DNA of 28,396 nucleotides from a virus. The notes beneath the pieces were generated by a model. It was not told the DNA's origin, did no database searches, and saw only the letters and a list, made by a program, of their open reading frames with translations. The position numbers and the translations under genes are program-made. Location: positions 1 to 28,396 of the IMG/VR virus record IMGVR_UViG_3300035670_001020. One strand, given 5' to 3'. Shown one piece after another: positions 1-6,660 of the stretch; position 1 is the stretch's first letter; each line of letters begins with the position of its first letter.

Positions 1-2
1 AG

Positions 3-836
3 GCATTATTCAGTTCTGCCAAGGCGACGATGCTCAACACGACCGCCGCCGAACTGGACTTCGTAGAATCCCGCCGCTTTATCCGCGATGAGATCTGCTC
101 TGCCTTTGGCGTACCACCTCCGATGGTTGGCAACTATGAAAAGGCAACGCTGGCGAACATAGAGACCGCTCGCCAAATCTTTTGGCGCGACACCATGATT
201 CCCGTCCTGGATAAGATCTCGGGAATCCTCAACCTTCAGCTGGTCGCCGAGTACGGTTCCGAGCTGCGTCTGCGTTATGACCTATCGCAAGTAGATGCGT
301 TGCAAGAAAACTACACCGAGAAGGTCAATAACGCTCGGGGCTTGTGGAGCATGGGCTTACCGTGGAATGAGATCAACCGTCGCCTGGAGATGGGCTTTGA
401 GGACATAGAGGGTGGCGAGATCGGATACCTACCCGCTGGACTCCTGCCGACGAATTACGAGGAAACCGCAGACCCGCTAGATCCGACCGTGGCCAAGAGC
501 CTGGCCTTCGGTCAGAAGCAGGACAACATTCCTCCACAGAGTGCAAGAACAGAAGCCGAACGTGGCCTAGAGTGGCGCAGGGAATACAACCGAGGCGGCA
601 CAGAGGTGGGTGTAGCCAGGGCGAGAGACATTGCTAATGGCGCGAATCTATCGGATGACACTATCGGTAGGATGGTTTCTTACTTTGCCCGCCATGAGGT
701 AGATAAGCAGGCAACTGGTTGGAACCCAGGAGAAGAAGGGTATCCATCTGCGGGTAGGATCGCTTGGGCTTTATGGTCTGGCGATCCAGGCAGAGCTTGG
801 GCAGAGAAACGCTGGAAGCAGATCCAGGGCGATTAA
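3..836 (+). CDS. Phage portal protein, HK97 family (5' end outside window)
   Basis: The reading frame is open from the window edge, so this is the C-terminal part of a longer gene; the first ATG at 30 is internal. Portal proteins form the dodecameric ring at the capsid vertex through which DNA is packaged and ejected. The stretch ESRRFIRDEICSAFGVPP followed by ENYTEKVNNARGLWSMG and GLPWNEINRR is typical of the HK97-type portal stem and crown region. The last ~95 residues (from about RTEAERGLEW to WAEKRWKQIQ) form a separate Trp-rich module with GGTEVGVARARDIANG and GRIAWALWSGDPG. I know this module as an appendage of phage head proteins, function unclear. Its stop overlaps the next start (TAATG). 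Confidence is high for portal and moderate for the exact subfamily. Confidence 0.88.
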   Translation, partial: ALFSSAKATMLNTTAAELDFVESRRFIRDEICSAFGVPPPMVGNYEKATLANIETARQIFWRDTMIPVLDKISGILNLQLVAEYGSELRLRYDLSQVDALQENYTEKVNNARGLWSMGLPWNEINRRLEMGFEDIEGGEIGYLPAGLLPTNYEETADPLDPTVAKSLAFGQKQDNIPPQSARTEAERGLEWRREYNRGGTEVGVARARDIANGANLSDDTIGRMVSYFARHEVDKQATGWNPGEEGYPSAGRIAWALWSGDPGRAWAEKRWKQIQGD

Positions 837-1537
837 TGCTGACCGTCGTAACTTGGCTCTGGCGGCAACCTAGACGACAAATCTTTTACCGACCGGCTCA
901 TGTCGAAGCATGGGCCAACATGGTCTCTAGGAACCTCACAATCCCTCACCGACTGCTTTGTATTACCGACCGACCTCAGGATATAAGCAAAGACATTCCG
1001 ACCTATAAGCTCTGGGATGCGCCAAGCGTAGTGAACCCCAATTGGGGCATAACCCGTCCACAATGCTATGTCAGGCTTAAAGCCTTTTCCGAGGAGATCC
1101 GAGAAGTCTTAGGCGATAGGTTCGTTAGCATTGATCTCGATTGCGTTGTTACTGGCAACCTAGACAAGACGCTAGGCAGAACCGAGGATTTCATAATCAA
1201 TGCGGGCGAAACCAAGCGCAATACATACAACGGCTCGATGTGGATGATGAACACCGGCGCAAGGCGCAAGGTCTGGGATCAGTTCGGGCAAGAAGGAATC
1301 ATGCGGGCGCTCAAGAACGGATACATGGGTTCCGATCAGGCCTGGATCAGGGAATGCCTTGGGCCAGACGAGGCCAAATGGCAAGCCCCAGAGGTCTGCT
1401 CGTTCGTTCGCGTTCGCACCATCCCGCATTGGACGCCAGAAGCCACCAATACATCTATAGTCTTTTTTCAGGGATCTATAAAGCCTTGGGATGCTATCGC
1501 TCAAAAAATGCCGTGGGTAAAGGCCAACTACAAATGA
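836..1537 (+). CDS. Glycosyltransferase-like protein (GT-A fold, GT8-like)
   Basis: A 233-residue protein starting at the ATG that overlaps the portal stop by one base; a longer open frame from 764 would run inside portal and is not used. It has a DxD motif (D100-L-D102 in SIDLDCVV), the usual metal and nucleotide-sugar site of GT-A transferases. It also has YNGSMWMMNTG around 128 and GSDQAWI near 176, both reminiscent of GT8-type enzymes. Such enzymes transfer a sugar from a nucleotide donor to an acceptor in the cytoplasm. It is the first of three consecutive glycan-type genes placed between portal and head morphogenesis. The acceptor is unknown: it could be a capsid protein or a host surface glycan. 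Family is inferred from motifs only. Confidence 0.7.
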   Translation: MLTVVTWLWRQPRRQIFYRPAHVEAWANMVSRNLTIPHRLLCITDRPQDISKDIPTYKLWDAPSVVNPNWGITRPQCYVRLKAFSEEIREVLGDRFVSIDLDCVVTGNLDKTLGRTEDFIINAGETKRNTYNGSMWMMNTGARRKVWDQFGQEGIMRALKNGYMGSDQAWIRECLGPDEAKWQAPEVCSFVRVRTIPHWTPEATNTSIVFFQGSIKPWDAIAQKMPWVKANYK

Positions 1538-2199
1538 ATCTACTTATCGTCGGCTTTAATAGATCGTTCTCCCATTGCTGGCCTAGCATCCAGGAAAAAT
1601 GGCTACCGCATACCGACAAGGTCTTCTATTGCGTATCCCGCACCAAGGGCGCGGTCAAGAACGAGCGCAGCGGTGAGGATGGCCAAGGCGAGTGGGATCT
1701 CGGTATAGACGCATCTGCGGGCTTGTATCTCGACCAGGCTTATGTAGACGAGCAATGCGCCAAGACCTATAAGATCGCGCTCAATGCAGGCGTGTGGCAA
1801 CGCTGGACACCAGAGACCCTACATAATCTGGTGCGCTATCTCTATGTAATCAGTCGTGCGGCTTGGTTCGTACCGGCAGAAAGAACTGCGGTCATACGCT
1901 GCGATATGCTCCACCACGACGACATAGATCCAGGAACGGGCAACATCTTTCCCGCATGGCATAACTGGGCAGGGCTAAACGATAGGGTTGCAATCCTAGA
2001 GCCAGACGCACTCCAGGCTTATCTGAGGCGGTACGAGCGAATCAAAGAGTACATCGGCAAGGGCAATCAGCTGCACTCCGAGCGATTCCTAAAGTGGGCG
2101 ATGGGTGACTTTTACTATGTAAAGGTCGACGGTATGAAATGCTCTAGGGTCCGCGTAGGCGGCAGAGTCAAAGAAGAAAAATTTGAGAGGGGCAGATGA
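1534..2199 (+). CDS. Hypothetical protein, possibly glycan-related
   Basis: A 221-residue protein whose ATG overlaps the upstream stop (ATGA), indicating translational coupling; an extended frame from 1141 lies inside the previous gene. It begins MNLLIVGFNRSFSHCWPS, like the first beta strand of a Rossmann-type fold. It contains acidic and aromatic motifs (RCDMLHHDDIDPG, FPAWHNWAGLNDRVAI) of the kind seen in phage and bacterial glycan-processing proteins. I cannot assign a family with certainty. Its position between two glycosyltransferase-like genes, with overlaps on both sides, suggests a role in the same pathway, for example as a divergent transferase. No signal peptide or membrane segment is evident. 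Confidence 0.6.
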   Translation: MNLLIVGFNRSFSHCWPSIQEKWLPHTDKVFYCVSRTKGAVKNERSGEDGQGEWDLGIDASAGLYLDQAYVDEQCAKTYKIALNAGVWQRWTPETLHNLVRYLYVISRAAWFVPAERTAVIRCDMLHHDDIDPGTGNIFPAWHNWAGLNDRVAILEPDALQAYLRRYERIKEYIGKGNQLHSERFLKWAMGDFYYVKVDGMKCSRVRVGGRVKEEKFERGR

Positions 2200-2897
2200 A
2201 TCTCATATACGCCTATTACGAAAACGGCGGGATGCTAGATCGGCAAATACAAGAGTGGGAGTCTTACGCGCCAGAGGTAAAGCAAAAGCTCCAGATCTTT
2301 ATGGTCGATGACGGTAGCCAAAACGATCCAGCCGTAAACCATCTCAAGCCCGTTGGCTTCCCGATCCACTTATACAGAGTGATCCCTAATTTAGTCTGGA
2401 ATCAGACCGGCGCGAGAAACCTGGCCATGCACAACGCCACAGAGGACTGGTGCATGATGATGGATATGGACTGCCTGCTGACCGTAGACCAGGCTCAACT
2501 TCTGATCTCGGGTCCGTGGCGATCCCGTCGGTTCTATATGCCCCAGGCCGCAAACTATCAGGGCGTAATGGAGCATCAGCACCCGAACTGCATCCTTGTC
2601 GAGCGCAATGTTTTTTGGGAATCTGGCGGCTACGATGAAGACTTCCAAGGATGGTATGGATCAGACGCACCATTTAAGGCTGCTCTATCTCGGGTAGCGA
2701 AGCGAGTGGACACCAACATCTTTCATATCCGCAGGGTCAGACGCGAAGACATAGCAGATGCCTCTACCCGCGAATGGGGCAGGAAGGGGACCGAATACCA
2801 CTCGATGAAGAATCCGGTCTTGCGGGCCAAGAGAAAGACGGTATATAAAGCAGAGAACCCACTACGGTTTCCCTGGGAGAAGGTGTGCGTTATATAA
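2196..2897 (+). CDS. Glycosyltransferase family 2-like protein
   Basis: A 233-residue protein starting at an ATG that overlaps the previous stop (ATGA). GT2 hallmarks are visible: VDDGS at 37-41 (nucleotide binding), TGARNLAMHN after the loop near 70, DMD at 90-92 in the position of the DxD metal site, and GGYDEDFQGWYGSD around 144-157, matching the usual acceptor-side G-G-x-D/E-D motif. GT2 enzymes transfer a sugar from a UDP- or GDP-sugar. There are no membrane segments, so it is probably cytosolic. It is the last of three glycan-type genes inserted between portal and the MuF-like gene, and its 3' end overlaps that gene by 13 bases. A late-transcribed role modifying virion proteins or cell-surface glycan is inferred. 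Confidence 0.8.
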   Translation: MNLIYAYYENGGMLDRQIQEWESYAPEVKQKLQIFMVDDGSQNDPAVNHLKPVGFPIHLYRVIPNLVWNQTGARNLAMHNATEDWCMMMDMDCLLTVDQAQLLISGPWRSRRFYMPQAANYQGVMEHQHPNCILVERNVFWESGGYDEDFQGWYGSDAPFKAALSRVAKRVDTNIFHIRRVRREDIADASTREWGRKGTEYHSMKNPVLRAKRKTVYKAENPLRFPWEKVCVI

Positions 2898-4591
2898 CCG
2901 GCAAAAACAGAAGGCGAGAGGTTGCGCTCCAGGGCGCACTCTTGGACCGTATGGCCGCAAGGTTCCAGCGATCTATGGCCAGACAATTGTCCGCAGCCTA
3001 CCGCGCAGGGCTAAAACAATTCGAGCAAGACGGTGGAAGCTCTGGGATAGATTCCGCAATAGATCCTTTCGAGATTCGCCTGACCGCAACCATAAGCACA
3101 GAGGCCCGAGAGATCATTAAGACCTTTGGCGAACGGATCGCGGGCGAGAGCAAGATGCTCAAGAAGGATGTGGGCGACGATCCTTTTGAGGAAGCCTTAA
3201 AGCAATATATTAGAACTTACGGAGTGCAACACGCGGAACTAATAAACCGCACGACCAAGGAACAGCTAAAGAAACTGATTGAGGCAGGAATAGATGAGGG
3301 GCTGGGTACAGAAGCGATTGCTCGCAATATACAAAAGCAAATCCCATCTATTGCGCGATACAGGGCAGCGACTATCGCCAGGACAGAAACGCACACGGCG
3401 GCGAATGTTGGCTCACAGGCGGCTGCGGAAGCCACGGGACTAGCCCTTATAAAAGAATGGGGCGCGGCAGAAGACGAGCGCACCCGAGAAACACACGCCG
3501 AGGCAGATGGCCAACAGGTTCCGATGGACGGATTATTTTCGGTGGGTGGTTACGATCTACGATTCCCAGGCGATCCTTCTGGCCCACCAGGTGAGACCAT
3601 TAACTGTTTCACAGGTGACACCTTAGTCAGCTTCCAAAGCTGCAAAAAAGCCTTTAGAAGCCTCTACACAGGCGAGATGATCACCATTGAGACTTCCGCT
3701 GGCTATAAGCTCACCGGAACCCCTAATCACCCCGTAATGACGGACCGTGGATTTATTCGCCTCGATGAGGTCGATCATTTGACTAATCTTTTCTGCTGCC
3801 CGATGGAGCAGAACTTTGTTGGCGATCTTGATGTAAAACACGTTCCATCCACCTTTGAGCAAGTATTCAATGCGCTTTCTATAAAATTTATGGGTATGCG
3901 GGTGGCTGGGGTTGACGTGAATCTCTATGGCAGATCGCCCAATAGCCAAGTCGATGTTGTAAACGTCGAAAGCAAGCTGAGGAATACATGGTTTGCCAAG
4001 ATCAGCAAAAGCAAGCCCAAACTCTTTCTCAAGGCTTCCAACCTTTGCAAGGGATCTTTGCTTGGTAATGGCTTGCTTAACAGAAGACTCCCAATGAAAC
4101 TCTTTGGGTTTACTTCTAATAGATTGATTGGCTTTCTCAACTTGCTTCTTTCTTTGCGCCTCAGTCATCTGAGACCATTTCAGTTTTTCAGATTCGCTCT
4201 GGTTCCGAATTGCAACGCCAGCCTTTACAAGAGCAATTCTTATCGCAGTTCTTCCGACTCCAAGCCGATTAGCGACTTCATTTTCACTAACACCAGACAA
4301 ATAAAGGTCAACGGCTTTTTGACCAATAACCTCATAAACAAACTTGCGCCGTTTGATTCCGAGCTTTCTACAGTTAGAAAAAACCCAAGCCTGACTAGCG
4401 TTGAACTCTTTCATGATCTGAGGAATAGGAAGACCCGCCATGTACATCTCGACAAGCCTGTTTTGATCAAAAGATTTTTTAGCCATGAAACCCCCGTTTA
4501 CACGCTAGAAACAAATGAAGGCGCATACAACGCTGGGGGCATTATCTCACAGAACTGCCGGTGCGTTCAATTATTCCTTGCCGCTGATTGA
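2885..4591 (+). CDS. Head morphogenesis (Mu gpF/SPP1 gp7-like) protein interrupted by an intein
   Basis: A 568-residue precursor, starting at GTG with GGAG five bases upstream. Residues 1-240 and 558-568 make up a 251-residue minor head protein after removal of residues 241-557. Extein features typical of the family are the helical segment with ARTETHTAANVGSQAA, then EWGAAEDERTRETHAEADG, and the reconstituted NCRCV motif near the C-terminus. Such proteins join portal and capsid during assembly and may be ejected with DNA. The intein sits before the first Cys of NCRC, so the ligated product depends on splicing. The gene follows the glycosyltransferase block and precedes the prohead protease, normal for HK97-type heads apart from the inserted glycan genes. 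Extein Leu codons include TTA and CTA; the intein has none between its L7 and its block F. Confidence 0.9.
   Translation: MRYITGKNRRREVALQGALLDRMAARFQRSMARQLSAAYRAGLKQFEQDGGSSGIDSAIDPFEIRLTATISTEAREIIKTFGERIAGESKMLKKDVGDDPFEEALKQYIRTYGVQHAELINRTTKEQLKKLIEAGIDEGLGTEAIARNIQKQIPSIARYRAATIARTETHTAANVGSQAAAEATGLALIKEWGAAEDERTRETHAEADGQQVPMDGLFSVGGYDLRFPGDPSGPPGETINCFTGDTLVSFQSCKKAFRSLYTGEMITIETSAGYKLTGTPNHPVMTDRGFIRLDEVDHLTNLFCCPMEQNFVGDLDVKHVPSTFEQVFNALSIKFMGMRVAGVDVNLYGRSPNSQVDVVNVESKLRNTWFAKISKSKPKLFLKASNLCKGSLLGNGLLNRRLPMKLFGFTSNRLIGFLNLLLSLRLSHLRPFQFFRFALVPNCNASLYKSNSYRSSSDSKPISDFIFTNTRQIKVNGFLTNNLINKLAPFDSELSTVRKNPSLTSVELFHDLRNRKTRHVHLDKPVLIKRFFSHETPVYTLETNEGAYNAGGIISQNCRCVQLFLAAD
3623..4486 (-). 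CDS. Putative homing endonuclease encoded antisense inside the intein
   Basis: A 287-residue protein on the strand opposite the intein. Residues 16-44 (IPQIMKEFNASQAWVFSNC) and 62-90 (SENEVANRLGVGRTAIRIAL) are two helix-turn-helix segments. Residues 110-140 are basic and probably a linker. Residues 150-222 match the Vsr/DUF559-like nuclease fold: E153 or E155, D179 in YNIDLAI, E188-I-H190, H196, R203, R205 and GGWNVFYIKI. This combination resembles the EDxHD homing endonucleases found with phage introns and inteins. Residues ~225-287 are antisense to intein blocks A and B and are probably a non-conserved tail; the stop is the complement of the TTA codon for intein L7. ATG is preceded by GGGGG four bases upstream. 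It presumably cleaves intein-free alleles of the head gene; that is inference. Confidence 0.82.
   Translation of the reverse strand: MAKKSFDQNRLVEMYMAGLPIPQIMKEFNASQAWVFSNCRKLGIKRRKFVYEVIGQKAVDLYLSGVSENEVANRLGVGRTAIRIALVKAGVAIRNQSESEKLKWSQMTEAQRKKQVEKANQSIRSKPKEFHWESSVKQAITKQRSLAKVGSLEKEFGLAFADLGKPCIPQLAFDVYNIDLAIGRSAIEIHVNPSHPHTHKFYRKRIEYLLKGGWNVFYIKIANKVLLHRAAEKISQMIDLIEANKSTVRHYGVIRGSGELIASGSLNGDHLACVEASKGFFAALEAD
4491..4495 (-). promoter_or_regulatory. Ribosome-binding site of the antisense endonuclease
   Basis: On the minus strand, GGGGG lies four bases before the ATG at 4486 (GGGGGTTTCATG). The same arrangement (GGGGGTTTT then ATG) precedes the unrelated plus-strand gene at 20182, so this phage seems to accept it as a Shine-Dalgarno sequence. 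On the plus strand these bases encode Thr-Pro just before intein block F. Confidence 0.5.
4541..4570 (-). promoter_or_regulatory. Candidate sigma-70 promoter for the antisense endonuclease
   Basis: Reading the minus strand, TTGAAC (complement of 4565-4570) is followed after 18 bases by GATAAT (complement of 4541-4546), a 4/6 and 5/6 match to consensus. Transcription would begin near 4534 and give a leader of about 48 bases before the endonuclease ATG. The boxes lie in DNA encoding the end of the intein and the first downstream extein residues. Support is only pattern matching. Confidence 0.33.
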
Positions 4592-4616
4592 TTAAATACG
4601 GCGCAGGGGTTATATT
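4588..4616 (+). promoter_or_regulatory. Weak candidate promoter before the prohead protease
   Basis: TTGATT (4588-4593), a 17-base spacer and TATATT (4611-4616) lie in the 31-base gap between the head morphogenesis gene and the protease gene. The start site would fall at or next to the protease ATG, giving an almost leaderless mRNA, and no good Shine-Dalgarno is seen there. It could be chance in an AT-rich gap. Confidence 0.25.
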
Positions 4617-4622
4617 TTCGAC

Positions 4623-5414
4623 ATGGATGAAGACGAACTCATAAGCGCCTGTATAGCGGGCAAGATTGGCGAGGGCTGGGATCAAGACCAAGCCGTTGCT
4701 GCTTGCTTAAATATGGCCGCAGAGGGAACTCTTAAAAAGGCTAAGAAAATGGAAACCAAGGCTCTGAAGTTCAACGAAAGCCAGATCGACATGGACGAGC
4801 GCACCTTCAAAGGGTACGCCTCAACCTTTAATAACGTCGATGAGGTTGGCGACATTATCGAGTCTGGCGCATTTACCAAGACGATCTCTGAGCGCGGTCC
4901 TAACGGAACCAAGCAGATCAAGGTTCTATGGCAACACTCCGAGCCGCTAGGGATGCCGACCATGATGGTCGAGGATTCCAAGGGATTGTATGTCGAGGGC
5001 AAGATCAGCAAGACGCGCCTGGGCGACGAGGCCCTAGAGCTTATGCGCGATGGGGTAGTAGATAAGATGAGCATTGGATTTTCTATCCCTGGCGGCAAGT
5101 CCGAGTGGGATCAGAAGCGCAATGCGCGAATCATCCGTGAGGTGAAGCTCTTCGAGTTTTCTCCCGTTACTTTCCCCGCTAATGAGATGGCCACCATCGA
5201 TGGCGTAAAGAACTTAGAAGGCATGATCGCTCTGGCTAAGAGTGGTCGTACCTTATCCCCCGAGAATCTAGCCAAATTGCAAAGCGTGTATCAGCAACTC
5301 AAGACATTGTTGGAGGCAGAGCCGGAGATCACTCAGCCCGATAGTGTAGACATCGACCCGATTATTCAGTCGATTAAACAGCTGCAAACCTTTGCCTCAA
5401 CCCGACTTTACTGA
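4623..5414 (+). CDS. Prohead protease, HK97 gp4-like (peptidase family S78/U35)
   Basis: A 263-residue serine protease that trims the capsid scaffold domain and itself during prohead maturation. Residues ~47-200 are the protease domain: GYASTFNNVDEVGDII, VLWQHSEPLG with the expected catalytic His105, and VVDKMSIGFSIPG with the expected catalytic Ser150. LFEFSPVTFPANEMATI marks the end of the fold. An N-terminal extension (residues 1-45, LISACIAGKIGEGWDQDQAVAAC) precedes it, as in some phage proteases. An internal ATG at 4749 would remove the extension, so the start is less certain than the frame. It lies directly before the capsid gene, the classical HK97 order. Confidence 0.92.
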   Translation: MDEDELISACIAGKIGEGWDQDQAVAACLNMAAEGTLKKAKKMETKALKFNESQIDMDERTFKGYASTFNNVDEVGDIIESGAFTKTISERGPNGTKQIKVLWQHSEPLGMPTMMVEDSKGLYVEGKISKTRLGDEALELMRDGVVDKMSIGFSIPGGKSEWDQKRNARIIREVKLFEFSPVTFPANEMATIDGVKNLEGMIALAKSGRTLSPENLAKLQSVYQQLKTLLEAEPEITQPDSVDIDPIIQSIKQLQTFASTRLY

Positions 5415-5427
5415 AAGGAAGTCCAAA

Positions 5428-6660
5428 ATGGATATCAAAGAACTCAAAGGTCATTTTGACCAAGCCGCTAGCGAGATGACCGCTCTGGTTACTCGCCAGT
5501 CCGAAGAAATCAAGAAGTACGGTGAGACCACCGAAGCCACGGGTAAGCGCATTGCTGACCTTGGCAAGACCATCGACGCTATCCAGGGCGATGTTAAATC
5601 TTTCGACGAGCGCCTCCAAGCGACCGAGAAGAAGATGAATCATCCTGGCTACGCTGCGCCCGTCCAGGCCAAATCCCTTGGTCAGATGTTCGTAGAGTCC
5701 GAGGAGTTCAAGTCGGCTCAAGCTCGTGGCCTGCGCCAAACCGGTTCGGTAAACCTTCAGGGTTCGTTCTTCCGCAAGGACATCAGCAACGCTACCGCAT
5801 CGGCTGGTAACCTGATCCAAGATATGCGCCTGCCTGACATCTATCGTCAGTCTGGTGGTGATCGCGAAGTCCACATCCGTGACTTTATGAACGTCGGACA
5901 AACCTCCGAAGGTTCTATCGAGTTCATGGTTGACGACACCGCTAGCCCCCCGATGGCCGAGCCGCAGTACGCTTCCCAATCTGGTGCTACCGAACTCGTT
6001 GCCAAGAAGGTTTCTAACTGGACCTTTGACCTGACGACGGTTCCTGTACGGACCCTGGCTCACTATGTCGTGGCTTCCCGCCAGATCCTGAACGACGTTC
6101 CCCGTCTGCGTTCTTATGTCGACAACCAGCTGCGCTATGGTCTGGCTCTCGAAGAAGATGCTCAGATCCTCTACGGTACGGGCACGGGCGGCGATCTCAC
6201 CGGCATCATGACCAACGCTTCCATTCAGAACGCTGGCGGCGTGGCAACGGGCGATACGCTCCTTGACCACATTCGCAAGGCAATCGCTCTTGGCCGCGTG
6301 GCTGAGTACGCCATGAACGGTATGCTTCTGCACCCGACCGACTGGTCGAGCATCGAGCTTCTGAAGGGCAACGATGACCATTACTTGTGGGTCACGGTTC
6401 CCAACGGTGGCGAGCCTCGCTTGTGGCGTGTGCCGGTCTATGAGACCACGGCTATCAACCAGGGCGACTTCCTGGTCGGTAACTGGACTCTGGCCGCACA
6501 GCTTCTCGACCGTGAGCAGGCCACCCTGCGGATCGCCGAGCAGCACGACGACCTCTTTGTCAAGAACGGTGTAGTGATTCTTGCCGAGGAGCGCGTAGCC
6601 CTGACGGTCTTCCGTCCTAAGGCGTTTGTGAAGGGTTCTTTTGATCCTGCTTCGACCTAA
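5428..6660 (+). CDS. Major capsid protein, HK97 fold
   Basis: A 410-residue protein. The ATG at 5428 has AAGGA eight bases upstream, better than the in-frame codon at 5392 inside the protease gene. Residues 5-70 are a charged coiled coil, the delta/scaffold domain removed by the upstream protease; cleavage is likely between about 75 and 105. The body shows features of the family: IEFMVDDTASPPMAEP (E-loop region), SNWTFDLTTVPVRTLAHYV, SRQILNDVPRLRSYVDNQLR and ALEEDAQILYGTGTGG. The end is EERVALTVFRPKAFVKG. Codon use is strongly biased (few rare Leu or Ser codons), as expected for the most abundant virion protein. That bias also leaves a 390-codon antisense frame open. Confidence 0.95.
   Translation: MDIKELKGHFDQAASEMTALVTRQSEEIKKYGETTEATGKRIADLGKTIDAIQGDVKSFDERLQATEKKMNHPGYAAPVQAKSLGQMFVESEEFKSAQARGLRQTGSVNLQGSFFRKDISNATASAGNLIQDMRLPDIYRQSGGDREVHIRDFMNVGQTSEGSIEFMVDDTASPPMAEPQYASQSGATELVAKKVSNWTFDLTTVPVRTLAHYVVASRQILNDVPRLRSYVDNQLRYGLALEEDAQILYGTGTGGDLTGIMTNASIQNAGGVATGDTLLDHIRKAIALGRVAEYAMNGMLLHPTDWSSIELLKGNDDHYLWVTVPNGGEPRLWRVPVYETTAINQGDFLVGNWTLAAQLLDREQATLRIAEQHDDLFVKNGVVILAEERVALTVFRPKAFVKGSFDPAST

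Larger units (their letters stand above)
3605..4555 (+). mobile_element. Intein, 317 residues, with antisense endonuclease gene
   Basis: Block A is CFTGDTLV (residues 1-8, nucleophile C1). Block B is GTPNHPVMT with H42. The C-terminal blocks F/G are VYTLETNEGAYNAGG and IISQN, followed by extein Cys (TGC at 4556). Asn317 is the cyclising residue. The usual penultimate His is replaced by Gln, and the block-F His is absent. Between about residues 75 and 294 no LAGLIDADG, HNH or other nuclease motif appears. That stretch is rich in Leu, Ser, Phe, Asn and Lys and looks like the back-translation of the opposite strand. It nevertheless has no stop codon, so a full-length precursor can be made and splicing could occur. 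Splice boundaries are assigned from the motifs and from restoration of INCRC; activity is not proven. Confidence 0.9.

Noticed and set aside
1141-1533. N-terminal extension of the second glycan-type gene
   Set aside because: The extension overlaps the first transferase gene for nearly 400 bases; the ATG at 1534 gives a normal 4-base overlap and a typical beta-strand start.
3925-4140. 71-codon minus-strand frame inside the intein in another register
   Set aside because: It overlaps the better supported endonuclease frame and shows no motif; it is a shadow.
3830-4480. A LAGLIDADG or HNH endonuclease in the sense frame of the intein
   Set aside because: Looked for and not found; the sense translation is low in acidic and Gly-Asp motifs and looks like antisense-derived filler.
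5374-6546. 390-codon open frame antisense to the major capsid gene
   Set aside because: It lies in exact codon register with a confident capsid protein whose strong codon bias avoids TTA, CTA and TCA. Its translation has no recognisable domain, unlike the antisense endonuclease at 3623-4486.
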